A stretch of 64,000 bases of DNA from Neelides folsomi (taxonomy: Eukaryota; Arthropoda; Collembola; Neelipleona; Neelidae). The stretch's first letter is position 1, and each line of letters starts with the position of its first letter. Below the pieces are notes generated by a model, which saw nothing but the letters and a program-made list of their open reading frames with translations, had not been told where the DNA came from and did no database searches. Below are positions 1-9,813 of the stretch, piece after piece. Position numbers and translations under genes: made by a program. Where the stretch lies: contig JAQGBZ010000230.1 of NCBI GenBank assembly GCA_034687125.1, positions 35,396 to 99,395 on the forward strand, in the 5' to 3' direction.

Positions 1-881
1 ATATCAATTTATCTTGACCAATCTGAACATCTGAGCTTTAACGTGTCACTTGGTCGTTCCATAAAAGAAAAATCAATCGAGTTATCACACGAGAACAAAA
101 ACTATCTGGATTTATATAAAAGCAAAAGTACAGATAAATTCAATCCAAATTGTTATACAGATATTTATTAAAAACTATAAGTTATAACACTTGGTTAATA
201 TTTAATGCACTATAATAAACAACGTTAAATTAATAGGATATTTCGATTTAGTATAAAATAATAAAGAGTTGAAACCATATATTACATTATACATATATTA
301 CCATATACTTATTACTTTCTGCATATATCATATAGAAAATATTGATTACTTATATTTAAGTATCGTATTATCATATATCAAATATCTTAAATGAATTTAA
401 CTCCCAAAGTTTAATAGTTAATTATTAAGAGTAATTTGTTATAGGAATTCTTGGATTTGAAATTGACAAATTGTAAGTTGGAAGTTTGTTTGAGATTGAA
501 TTAAGTTTGGTAACCTTAAAGGTGTTATTGGATCGATTGGTTGATCCGCACGGACGACCTACAAAAGGTGAACAGAAGCAATCAGCTAGGAACACCAAAT
601 ATTGGAATTCCATCACATTAACATTAATTCATCTTTCCGACCATCGGCGACAGCCAAAAGTCAAAAAATATGATTTTCATTTCTCATTCGCCCTTCTTTC
701 ATACAACTCCTTTTGCCATTCTCATTCCATCCAATTTAAAGCTTGTAATAATAATACAATATAAACTTGCAAAAATACAATATTATAAACATAATATAAA
801 CTTGCAAAAATACAATATTATAAACATAATATAAACATAAATTTAATTATAATTAAAAAGTCTTTCTATTTTGTGCGTAAA
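1..881. other. AT-rich intergenic sequence, left edge
   Basis: No gene recognised. A less AT-rich patch at about 490–660 is open on both strands (a 92-codon frame on + from 486 and a 63-codon frame on − at 425–616), but neither shows a known domain, a signal peptide or splice sites that extend it, so neither is called. The start of the gene at 882 follows directly. Confidence 0.5.
761..840. repeat. 35-bp tandem repeat, two copies plus a partial third
   Basis: The unit starting ATAAACTTGCAAAAATACAA at 761 recurs at 796 with no visible mismatch, and a partial third copy begins at 831. It lies 40–120 bp upstream of the start codon at 882, so it may sit in the promoter or 5' UTR of that gene. 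Confidence 0.85.
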
Positions 882-1748
882 ATGGCATTTAAATTAGATG
901 ACTTAATCAACAAGAAAAAAGAACCCAATCAGATTCTGGACCTTTCCAAAGTGAAGATCAGAAACAAAGAAGAATTTGAGAAATATTTTGATAAAATACC
1001 AGAGTACAAAATAAGACCAGAAAAAGTAATTTGAATAATTAAAAATTAATATTTAAAAATCAATTTTAAAAAATTAGTTTTTAATAAAAAATAAAAAAAA
1101 ATTTGTTTTTAATAAAAAATCAGTTTTTAGTAATAATTTAAAAAATTAATTATTTAAATGTTAATAATAATGTTACTTTAATTGCATGAGATTCGCGAGG
1201 AAGACGTTCGAGTGCGAGACAGTGAATTTACATTTATGAAAAAAGATTCCAGTGTTCGACGGAGCGAATATTCATATGGCGACCCAGTCCCTCCCATTAT
1301 GAGATCTGTAAGATTGGAAGATCTCTCGGCTGTTGACATCAGTTGGAGGATGCTCACAATGCTAAGACCAGATGACAAGACGGACGAAGAGCTTTTTAAC
1401 AGAATTGTCGAATTGGGGAAGTTCAAACGTCACACTTTGAAATTAGAGGGAAAACTCGCAGCATTCAATTCTGGAGTCATCGTGAGCAAAAACAAACACG
1501 GGGTTTCTGAGACAAGACTTAAAACATGCAAAGAATGCGGAGTTGAACTTTGCACTGGAAATTGGTGCAAAGATTTCCCTTATGAATCTTATACGAGAAT
1601 GCTCATCGACAAGGATGAAATTGAAGAAGAAGAAGGAGAATCAAAGAGGAAAAATTCTAAAGGGAAAGTTAAAAACAAAGGAATTAAATTGAGAAGAAAA
1701 AAAAGGAAAAAGAAATTAAAACCGAAGAATAAATCTGATAGCGATTGA
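882..1748 (+). CDS. Unrecognised CxxC/lysine-rich protein, two exons
   Basis: Two exons are predicted: 882–1025 (48 codons, ending at GT of GTAATT) and 1191–1748 (after ATGAG), both phase 0, giving about 233 residues. The first exon encodes a charged leader rich in Lys and Glu. The second has a central region with the motif CKECGVELCTGNWCKDFPYE, four cysteines in a CxxC-x4-C-x4-C layout that could bind zinc, followed by an acidic run (EEEEGE) and then a strongly basic Lys/Arg tail that looks like a nuclear or nucleolar targeting signal. The codon use and absence of stops over 558 bases support a real exon. I do not recognise the family. The start ATG is the first in an open frame after an AT-rich leader. 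The acceptor is not certain: AG at 1189–1190 fits phase 0, but its pyrimidine tract is weak. Confidence 0.7.
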
Positions 1749-1789
1749 CCAAATAAATAAATTAATATTATTTTGATGCATTAAATGTA

Positions 1790-1943
1790 TCGGGAGATCC
1801 AAAAGGATACAATAGTTATAAAATGAGGATTTCATAATTAGTGCGTAAATTATAAAGCATATATTTAAAAAGTACAAAAATGTTTTCAACTCCCCAAATC
1901 CTAACACACAGTAAATGGGTTGCGTTCCTTTTGGATCTCCCGA
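1790..1943. mobile_element. TA-flanked miniature inverted-repeat element
   Basis: The left end TCGGGAGATCCAAAAGGA (from 1790) and the reverse complement of the right end (to 1943) match over about 19 bp, and both ends are flanked by TA (1788–1789 and 1944–1945). A TA duplication with short terminal inverted repeats is typical of Tc1/mariner-derived MITEs. The 154-bp interior has no coding content. It lies 40 bp after the stop codon of the upstream gene, so it may be part of that gene's 3' UTR. Confidence 0.7.
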
Positions 1944-2128
1944 TATTATTTAAGCTTTTAACAAACTTAATTAATTTATGAATGAATCAATAAAAGTGTA
2001 TTTATTGACCAATGATTGGTTTTCACCCTTACAGACATTTACTTAAATTATTAAGATAAACTAAAAATTAGAATTTACTAAAATTAACTTCTACAAATTA
2101 GAACATTTTTACTAACTTAAAGCTTAAA

Positions 2129-3525
2129 CTATTCATTTTCTTCTAGATAAATTTTTCTCACTTTGCATATATTTTGTATTAAAAAATAAGTTTTCTTTGT
2201 GTTTTCAAAGGATAAATTATTAAACATTTTGAGGTAGTTTGATATGTTATAATTTAAACTTATAATGAGGACATCTGAAAATTATATGAAAAATTTTTTC
2301 TTCTTCTTTTAAATTGCATAGAGAACACAGGTTTCTTTTTTACCATATCTGAATTGTAAGCTGTTTAATTTAACATTTTTGTACTTATATATAACAAAAG
2401 CTATACCAAGTTTCAATTGTAGTATTACTTTTTTAATTTCCCAATGTAAGTTATATTCGAGGTACGGTTCAATTTTATATTTAATTTTATTTGTACAGTA
2501 ATTGGTATATGTAGGAGATTCACGCATTTTTATAATACATTCGCTAAGAAAATCACCTTTAATTTTTGACATAAAAATATTCACTTTTATCACATTGTCT
2601 TTATAAAAATGCTTATTTTCTCACACTCTTAAAGGTAATTCCCATCCCATTTGTCTAATATTTTTAGGAAATTAGTATACCAGTTATTTTTATAATTGCA
2701 TTTTTTAAAATTAAGATAGCTATTGTGAAGCAATGAATTATCAAGTTGTGATATGACTTTTAACCAGTACTTAAATGTTAACTTTAAAATAGTATGTTCA
2801 ATTGGTATAATACCTAGCTCAAGATATATGAACCAGCCATGTGCAATTTTGGGGAGGTGAAAAACTGATTTGTAGTGGTTTACTTGGATCCTATCTAAAT
2901 CTTCAGTGTGTTTAAAAGCCCAAATTGGGGCTGAATATGTTAGTATGCTTCTAACCATTGATTCAAAGAGTTTTTTATGTGAGTTGAAAGATCTCATTTT
3001 ACTTTTAAAATAAAACGCTTTAATTCTGCTTATTGCTAAATTGGCTTTTGTTTGGAAGTGTTTTAAGGCCTCATCCGTTTTTAAATTATAGGAAAGTGGA
3101 ACCCCAAGGTACGTAAATGTATCTACTCTTTCTAAAATCTCTTCATTCCACTTAAGTGAAGCAATACTTTTTAATTTGTCAGGCCCAAAGATAACATATT
3201 TTGCCTTTAAATTGTTTTCAATAAAATATTCATTTAGGGCATTTATTTTATTTTGTGCATCGAATTTATTTAAAGCTAGAACAGTTGTGTCATCTGCATA
3301 CACAAATAAATCAGACCTTCTTTTGTTAATTAAGAGGGGTGCAGTATTTGTTTTAGAAATAACATTGTGGATGTCGTCTACAAATATATTGAAAAGATTA
3401 GGGGAAATTGTTTCTCTTTGGAGAACTGACTTTTCTATTGGAAAACTTTCACTTTCTCCTTCCTTTGTCCTAATTATCGCTTTTGCTGCTTTATAGATCT
3501 TCTTTTTTAAAAATATTCTTACAAA
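2129..3525 (-). pseudogene. Decayed non-LTR retrotransposon reverse transcriptase
   Basis: Read on the minus strand, a frame from about 3525 to 2629 encodes the palm of a LINE-type reverse transcriptase: a QRETISPNLFNIFVDDI segment (block 4), then FVYADDTTVLA with the catalytic YADD, then a TFTYLGVPL thumb segment and a region leading to SILTYSAPIW. Two stops and frameshifts follow. A second piece (2593–2309) continues into KLNSLQFRYGKKETCVL, and after another frameshift a CCHC-like tail CNLKEEEKIFHIIFRC is readable. A final open piece stops at 2129. The upstream endonuclease and the first half of the polymerase are missing, so it is a 5'-truncated dead copy. The clade resembles Jockey/CR1-type elements, but I cannot assign it firmly. 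No target-site duplication was found. Confidence 0.88.
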
Positions 3526-3845
3526 GCTTTAAATTTATATATTTGATGTGCCCTTTCATGTTAAGTTGTGGAGGAAAATTTTCTCTATATGATAGAAGTT
3601 AAAGTGAGGTCTAATATAACTTAAATGAGTCTCAAAATAATTAATTTTATCAGAAGACCTGAGCTTAGTAGTTTGTATTGCGAGTTTCACGCCCGCCTCA
3701 AAACTTAATTAATTTATGCGATTGAATAGAAATTAAATAAAATGGAAATTACGAGAAATGAAAAATATATTCACATTTAATATTCGTCGTAAATTAAACA
3801 AGAAGTTATTTTACATAATTATTGTATTAAACATTTCATGACATT
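3526..3845. other. Intergenic spacer
   Basis: AT-rich spacer between the retrotransposon relic and the 3' end of the dehydrogenase gene. It may contain more 5' retrotransposon sequence in decayed form, but no frame could be followed. Confidence 0.4.
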
Positions 3846-5532
3846 TTAAAAGAACATTTCATTGGGTTGGATTTTGCAAAATTGTTCGCTCTTTTCCCAT
3901 AGCTTTTTGGCCAAGTCCATATTTTGACCAAGTTTGGTCGTCGCTTTAATCTAAAAAATAAAAAAATTAAAATAGGAATTATCAATGTTGGCAACTATAT
4001 TTTTTATTTAACTATAATGTTAATTAATGAACTTTTTTAAAAAATGATAAATGGATTTGAGCTTACTTTGCAGTCAGAATAATATTCTCCACTTTTTCCT
4101 TCAACCTCTTCAGAAGCACATAAATGCATGTGAGTTTGAGCTCCTTCCCAAGGTGTCTTCACAAATAAAAATAAATCAAATATCAATAAAGATAAAATGA
4201 AAACTTAATTTGTTAATGAACTAAAATATTTAATTACAATTCAATTAATTACTTTTATTAAATTACTTTTAATAATTTTTTACTAAAATACCTTCATGGA
4301 TGGTTTTGCAAGATGGAAAAGAATCCAATAAAGCCATCCAGTTTTAACATCATCAAAAACTTTCGTTTTCACTCCGCCCGGATTAAGTGCGTTGATTGCA
4401 ACTCGGATATTTTTCTCTTTCAATCTCCTGTGCATTTCTCTCATAAACAAAATATTGGAGAGTTTCGTCTTGGCGTAGATTTCCTTTGGCTCCCATTTTA
4501 ACTCAGAATTTAAATTGTTCGTGTCAAGAGACAAAGTCCAATTATGGGCAATTGAAGCAACAACGACAATTCGGCTACCAACAGTTTTTTTCAAAGTCTC
4601 TACAATTAAATAAAATGGAAATTAAAATTTACTTTATTAAATTCTATTATATTATAATAAAAATTATTAGATACATATAGAATATATCATATAAAGAGAA
4701 TAATGACCTATTCATATTAATAAATAAAAAGTATTCAATAATATATTATTAAATTTTTGATTGGCAAAATTGTGGAAAAAACGTTAAAAACATACCGAGT
4801 AAAATATTCGTAAGCAAAAAGTGTCCAAGATGATTTGTAGCAAAATGCATTTCGAATCCTTCAGCATTGACCATTTTGTTTAATTTGGCAATTCCTGCAT
4901 TGTTGACAAGAATATCAAGACGCGTTTCTTCAGATTTAAACTCCTTGCAGAATTTCCTCACTGAAGACATCAAACTCACGTCCAAATATTTAACAATTAC
5001 AAGTTTGCTATTCGTTTCACTTCTAATTGTATCTTAAACACATAAAATTAAACCAAATTAAAAAATATCAAAATTTTCAATAATCACAAAAATTATCACA
5101 AAAATTAATTATTATTTTTCTGACAATTTTTATTAAATTAAATTAAAATTACTTGCTGCTTCTTCCGCTTCCGGCATATCAAAACATGCCATTATGACTT
5201 TGGCTCCCCGTCTGGCTAAATCTTTAGCAGTTTCATATCCCAAACCTACAATATACAAAAAATTAATAATTCTAAATTAAATAAAATAATTATAATAAAT
5301 AATTAAAACAACAATTAAATTAAAATTTTAGAGAATTAAAGTATTAATTAATTAATTTAAAAAAGTTCTTACCGCTACTTGCTCCAGTAACAATTGCAAC
5401 TTTTCCATCCAACCTCCTTTGACTTTTACAAAACCCAGTTGTGAATTTAAGAAACAATTTGCTCGCCGCATAATACACGGCAAAAACAATAGCAAAAGTG
5501 TACAAGTACCACGTGGAATTACAACAACTCAT
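3846..5532 (-). CDS. Short-chain dehydrogenase/reductase, retinol dehydrogenase type
   Basis: Six exons on the minus strand: 5532–5373, 5245–5153, 5032–4796, 4599–4292, 4156–4067 and 3950–3846. All use GT–AG junctions with matching phases, giving 330 residues, the usual length of RDH11–14-like enzymes. The product starts with a hydrophobic membrane anchor (residues about 8–30). The Rossmann cofactor motif TGASSGLG is at 49–56, NNAG at 128–131, and the catalytic Ser179, Tyr205 and Lys209 (YAKTK) are present. NPGGVKT follows, as in the family. Such enzymes reduce or oxidise retinal or other lipid aldehydes and steroids at the ER membrane with NADP(H). The stretch ACFDMPE at 73–79 has Phe where relatives normally have Arg contacting the NADP phosphate, so cofactor preference could differ. 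All catalytic residues are intact, so it is likely functional. Substrate cannot be told from sequence. Confidence 0.93.
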
Positions 5533-6617
5533 TTTGACCCCAAATGAGATTTTAATAAATTAGTTAAATTAAAAATGTTAAACTTTGACTTCCTCCCAAC
5601 CAACAGTTTTCAACTGTTGAGAGCTTCAATTGAAAAGACGTGTAATGTGGAGAGGTCTGAAGAATCTTTACAAAATTATTAGTCGGATAGAGATAAGGAT
5701 AAATTCTACACCTCTTGATTCCAACAACACTCTCAACAGATAATGAACATAATGAGATAAAAAGAACAAAAAAGAATTCAAAACCATACACCTTACGAAA
5801 CATAGGTTTTATAACTTACAATATATAATAATATACATACAAATGGTGATATTTTAACTTCACATGAAACTTCACATTTCCAAAACGATAAAATATTTCA
5901 ATGTACAATACAGAATAGACCAACTATATAGACCAACTATATATATAAGTAATTACTATCCTAGTGTATTTTTTATATAAAGTTATATGTTAATATAATT
6001 GTAGCATACTTGGTACATAAATTAACAGTGAGTTGACGTGACCAAATAATTGTAGGTTTAAATTTTAAAATAATTAATATCATTATAATAATTAATACCT
6101 ATATAAATTATAATATTGTTAAATTAGGATAAAATATTATATAATCGCTTTATATAATATTTTACCTATATGGTATAAAATATTAAATTACTTTCAACTT
6201 TTGTTAAATTCTATTGTTGAGTTGTTCACTCCGGTGAATAACGGAGATGAATGAAATGATGAAAATAAATTCATCTTGCAAAATCAACTCAATCAGATGA
6301 TCTCTGTAGAGTTGTAAAAAAAGGATGGAACCGCTCGAGGGCTTTACGAGGTCAACTCAATTCATTAAACTTCATATGCATTGAGATAGACAAAGTTTAT
6401 CAAAATACAAAGATTGTATGCTTCCATATATCTTATCTTAATATTATTTAATATAAAATATTTTAATTCACTATTATTTTTGCATGCTTTAGTATGCAAT
6501 CTATGAAATATTTTCCCATTTTGTTCAAATTTTAAGTGTTAAATATTATTTCATAAGGTTAAATGAATTTTTATAAATAATATAAAGTCATTCATATAAT
6601 GTAAAATTTAAAATAAT
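5533..6617. other. Intergenic region upstream of the dehydrogenase
   Basis: Promoter side of the dehydrogenase gene. A 79-codon minus-strand frame at 5564–5803 begins with a signal-peptide-like hydrophobic stretch (FEFFFVLFISLCSLSVES), but it has no cysteine pattern or homology that I recognise, and it sits 32 bp from the dehydrogenase start, so it may be chance. The rest is AT-rich, with a less AT-rich patch at 6220–6360 containing repeated GTTGAGTTG/CAACTCAA words. Confidence 0.4.
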
Positions 6618-6682
6618 TTTAATATCATGGTCGTAATGGATTTAAATGAAGCAATGAAAATAATTTTAAGTAATTGGTGAAT

Positions 6683-6986
6683 TCAGCCAACACATTTAGG
6701 TTCGGGAGCACGTGCAGGATGGCAATCGGATTCAGTAGTATCAGCACACGGATTTACACAATTGACATAAACCAAATCACATTTGTATCCATTTTCACAC
6801 GTAACGTCTTTGCAACTTGGTTTAGATCCATCTTCTATAAAAATATAATTTTACAATTTAGTAAAACTTAATTAACAAATAAATAAAAATTGATAATTAT
6901 CACTTGGTTAGATTTATTAAAGAACCTGTTCCATATGCAGCAACAGCCAAAAGGAGAACAGCGACGAAAATCACGAGTTTGGTCAT
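6683..6986 (-). CDS. Small secreted cysteine-rich peptide, copy 1
   Basis: Two exons, 6986–6926 and 6834–6683, joined in phase 1, encode 70 residues. Residues 1–19 (MTKLVIFVAVLLLAVAAYG) are a clear signal peptide. The mature part has seven cysteines at residues 28, 33, 39, 46, 50, 58 and 68, spaced x4, x5, x6, x3, x7, x9. The short length, secretion signal and dense cysteines fit a disulphide-stabilised extracellular peptide such as a protease inhibitor or antimicrobial effector, but the spacing does not let me name a family. A TATATTAAAA box lies about 70 bp upstream (7059–7050). The seventh cysteine is displaced relative to the neighbour copy, and the C-terminal part is extended, so the two paralogues have diverged. 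Confidence 0.85.
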
Positions 6987-7049
6987 AGTTAAAATTGTGG
7001 AATGAAAGCTAGGTGAATGCTTTATTGAATAAATAATTAAACGACAGTC

Positions 7050-7059
7050 TTTTAATATA
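7050..7059 (-). promoter_or_regulatory. TATA box of peptide copy 1
   Basis: TATATTAAAA on the minus strand, about 70 bp before the start codon at 6986. It is followed by the segment TTTAATTATTTATTCA, which also follows the TATA box of copy 2. It overlaps the edge of the inverted repeat at 7057. Confidence 0.55.
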
Positions 7060-7314
7060 CAATCGATTTCAAATAGTAGTTGACATACAAATGACAAAAA
7101 AATACAAGTTGCTATACAAAAGACGATTTTAACAACTGAAAACTTTTTATTTCAATGAATTTTCAAAATTACCTCCGTTCTGTTCCAAACAAATAAATTA
7201 TTTTCATTCAAAATCAGTTCAAATTCTATCGATTCTATTGTTATTTTTTAAACAATTTTTTCATAGTTACTATTTTTAAGGGGTATGTCAACTACTTTTT
7301 GAAATCGATTGTAT
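7057..7314. mobile_element. Foldback element inserted at the copy 1 promoter
   Basis: The sequence at 7284–7314 (TATGTCAACTACTTTTTGAA…) is the reverse complement of 7057–7087 with one mismatch over 31 bp. The arms enclose about 196 bp of AT-rich, non-coding sequence. The paralogous unit at 8380–8755 lacks this segment, which supports insertion after the duplication. No open frame and no clear target-site duplication were seen. Confidence 0.65.
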
Positions 7315-7751
7315 TAATTAAACTTTTTTTATATTAGAAACTCTTTCCTTTGCTATAATATTAACGTCTTTAAAATAAATTACTTAAATAGGTATGAATA
7401 ATGCATGTAATGTGAATTGTGTTCTCATAATGTTTATTTGTCATATTAAATATTTTGAACACTTTAATGCTATAATAATTTAATCACTTTTAACGTCCAT
7501 AAGGATTATAATATTAAGAATTGCCATTAATAGTATTAAAGCCATAAAACAAAGTATTTTAACTAATAAGTTTAAATAGATGCTTGATTTTATTTAACCT
7601 CAATGAGACGAGAATTATTATTATTATTTTTAACTTTCAATTGCAATATTTTTTGCCATTATTATGTAACTTAATTGATGATGTAAAAAATGGGAAAAAA
7701 ATTTCTTCTACTTGCCCCAATTGTTTATTCGTTTCGTTCATTTGTGTTCGT

Positions 7752-7879
7752 TCATTGAGAAGAATCTGGAACGCATTGTGGCATTGGCGGACATGGCGCT
7801 ACGAAACATTGGACTTGGATCATTTTGCAAATGTGCCCAGTTGTGCATTTAACGTTCCTACAAGTATTCACCGAATTAT
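7752..7879 (-). CDS. Orphan second exon of a third cysteine-rich peptide
   Basis: On the minus strand a good acceptor (TTTTTTTGCAG) is followed by 128 bases ending in TGA at 7752–7754, exactly the length of the second exon of copy 2 (8217–8090) and in the same phase. It encodes a domain with six cysteines spaced x4, x5, x6, x4, x5 containing VKCTTGHICKMIQVQC and APCPPMPQC, clearly homologous to copy 2. No signal-peptide exon is found between 7880 and 8089. It could be an alternative terminal exon of copy 2, since the first exon at 8378–8309 has the matching phase 1 donor, or a copy that lost its first exon. The frame is intact, which favours use. Confidence 0.7.
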
Positions 7880-8089
7880 CTGCAAAAAAACATGAGAACT
7901 TTTAGTTTATCACTAAAAACACTAATTATATTTTTATGCTCATTTCTTTGATGGGAAAATTTCTAAATTGTTTTCACAGGTCATTTTAATACAGCATAAT
8001 AAGCAAAATAATAAATATACTGTAGATTTTAAAATAAACGTAATATCATGATCATAATGGATTTAAATGAAGCAATAAATTAATTTCAA

Positions 8090-8378
8090 TTAATTCCCAC
8101 CTGGAACACAAGTTGGTTGTGGATAACATGGAGCCCGAATGCATGTAACTTGAACCAACTCGCATTTGTCCCCGTATTCACATTCATAGCCATCGCACGT
8201 TGGTCCGCATCCGTCTTCTATAAAAAATAAATTTACACTTTAAACTTAATTAACAAATAATAAAATAGATAATTATCACTTGTTTGATTTATTTAATATT
8301 TAATAAACCTTTAAATTTCAATCCATATGCAGCAACAGCCAGGAGGAGAACAAAGGAGAAGATGACGAGTTTGGCCAT
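8090..8378 (-). CDS. Small secreted cysteine-rich peptide, copy 2
   Basis: Exons 8378–8309 and 8217–8090 join in phase 1 to give 65 residues. The signal peptide is residues 1–19 (MAKLVIFSFVLLLAVAAYG), nearly identical to that of copy 1. The mature domain has cysteines at 27, 31, 36, 42, 49, 54 and 60, with the core C-x5-C-x6-C-x4-C-x5-C shared with the orphan exon at 7752–7879. The final PGGN follows the last cysteine closely. The role is presumably extracellular. Protease inhibition or defence is a guess from size and cysteine content only. The promoter shows TATAAAAA about 70 bp upstream. Confidence 0.86.
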
Positions 8379-8446
8379 TGTTCATGTGGAATGAAAGTCA
8401 GGGTATGGTCCTAAAATGAATAAATAATTCAACGGCTGCCGACGGC

Positions 8447-8454
8447 TTTTTATA
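8447..8454 (-). promoter_or_regulatory. TATA box of peptide copy 2
   Basis: TATAAAAA on the minus strand, about 70 bp before the ATG at 8378 and followed by TTGAATTATTTATTCA. The same arrangement is found at copy 1, so spacing and downstream element have been conserved since duplication. Confidence 0.65.
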
Positions 8455-8755
8455 GAAACCTTTGTCATTTAAAATCAACGCTAATCAAACAGATCAGAAA
8501 ATGACTCAGGGAGAATTCCTAGTTTATTTATGACCGCTATTGGGAAAATCCTTAGTATGGAAGCAATCTGTGAATTATGTTCTCTTAATGTTAATTTGCC
8601 ATATAAAATCTGTTGAACACTTTAATGCATAATAATTTAATCATCACTTTCCACGTCCACAAGGATCATAATATTAAGAATTGCCATTAATGGCATTAAA
8701 GCCATAAAACATTTAAAGTATTTAGGGTAATATGTTTAAATGGGCACTTGAAGGT

Positions 8756-9813
8756 TTTTTTGAAATATTAAACCTCCAATGAACTTATGTAACAATAAGC
8801 AATTGATAAATTATTCCATTTTGTAAAGATTGTAAATTTGCAAATTCAACATTTTTTATCAAACTATTGGAACTATTATTAAAAAAAATAATTTTAAATA
8901 GAAATTATAATTATTATTAATAATAATAGCTGTATAAAAATTAGTTGCTTATTATGTTATTACATATCAGTATTATTGATACTGTAAATATATAATCAAC
9001 CTATTATACATTCTTTATGCATACTATTTATAATGCTTGAATGTTCTCTAATTAAAAAAAACTTGTATAAAAATAATGTATTAAATGTTAACCTTTTTAT
9101 TGTCCATAAATATGGTATAAAAAGTTCGTTCATGTTTTTAAGTGTTTTATGAATGGATATAAAAGATAAGATGGCTTTGATGCTCATCCTCAAAACATCT
9201 CCATATTTAATATTTATATTTGAAAAAGGTTCAACAATTAGATAACAACAAAGGAGAATTCCCATTCACTCTCATCTTTGTCAATACAAAATGCTCATGA
9301 TCAACACATGTCTTTAGTTCAACAGAGTTCAAGTAATAAAATCATAAAGTTGAATAAAGATAAAAATAATTTTAACAAATAGAAAGTAAAGAAATTGTCA
9401 GTAATAATAAAATCTTGTAAATTGTGCATAAGATGTAAAAACTACATTCTACATACAATACATTATAACTCACTTATTGTCAGTAATTGTAAATATCAAA
9501 AAGTACAGATACGATATAGTATATATTATAGCTTATGTGTATGAATTTGTTATCAGAATTTGAAAAAAAAAGATTTGTCTATTTAATTTGGATTTGGATA
9601 TAAATAAGGATAAGAAAAGTCCTTAAGTTAAAAATGTGTTTTTATCAAATAGCATACGTTTGAAGGAATTATCTCTAACTGATTCACGCGTCCTCGTTTC
9701 CTATTTATTTCTCTCTCCACGCTCAGTTACAATTACATGAGCAAAATCAATTCAGTCAAATGGATCTCAATAAATAAATTAAATAAATAAATACTCCAAG
9801 TTCCTTTAAGATA
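8756..9813. other. Intergenic region between divergent genes
   Basis: AT-rich spacer between the peptide cluster (−) and the SLC5 transporter (+). It should contain the promoters of both. A 89-codon minus-strand frame at 8996–9265 has no recognisable features. No clear TATA box for the transporter was identified. The leader just before its ATG contains AAATAAATAAATA. Confidence 0.5.

Larger units (their letters stand above)
6618..8755. repeat. Tandem duplication carrying the small peptide genes
   Basis: Two diverged units can be aligned by eye. The downstream flank at 6618–6664 matches 8041–8087 (TAATATCATG…ATGGATTTAAATGAAGCAAT). The coding exons correspond. The upstream flank at about 7415–7590 matches 8570–8750, including TAATATTAAGAATTGCCATT and TTAAAGCCATAAAAC. 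The first unit (6618 to about 7595) is longer because of extra sequence at 7057–7314. This is a local gene duplication rather than a dispersed repeat. Confidence 0.8.

Noticed and set aside
3176-3496. 106-codon plus-strand frame
   Set aside because: It is antisense to the reverse transcriptase core; the minus strand carries the conserved YADD motif.
5564-5803. 79-codon minus-strand frame with a signal-like start
   Set aside because: Only two cysteines, no family resemblance, and it lies immediately upstream of the dehydrogenase start, where it would be part of that gene's leader. It could be chance.
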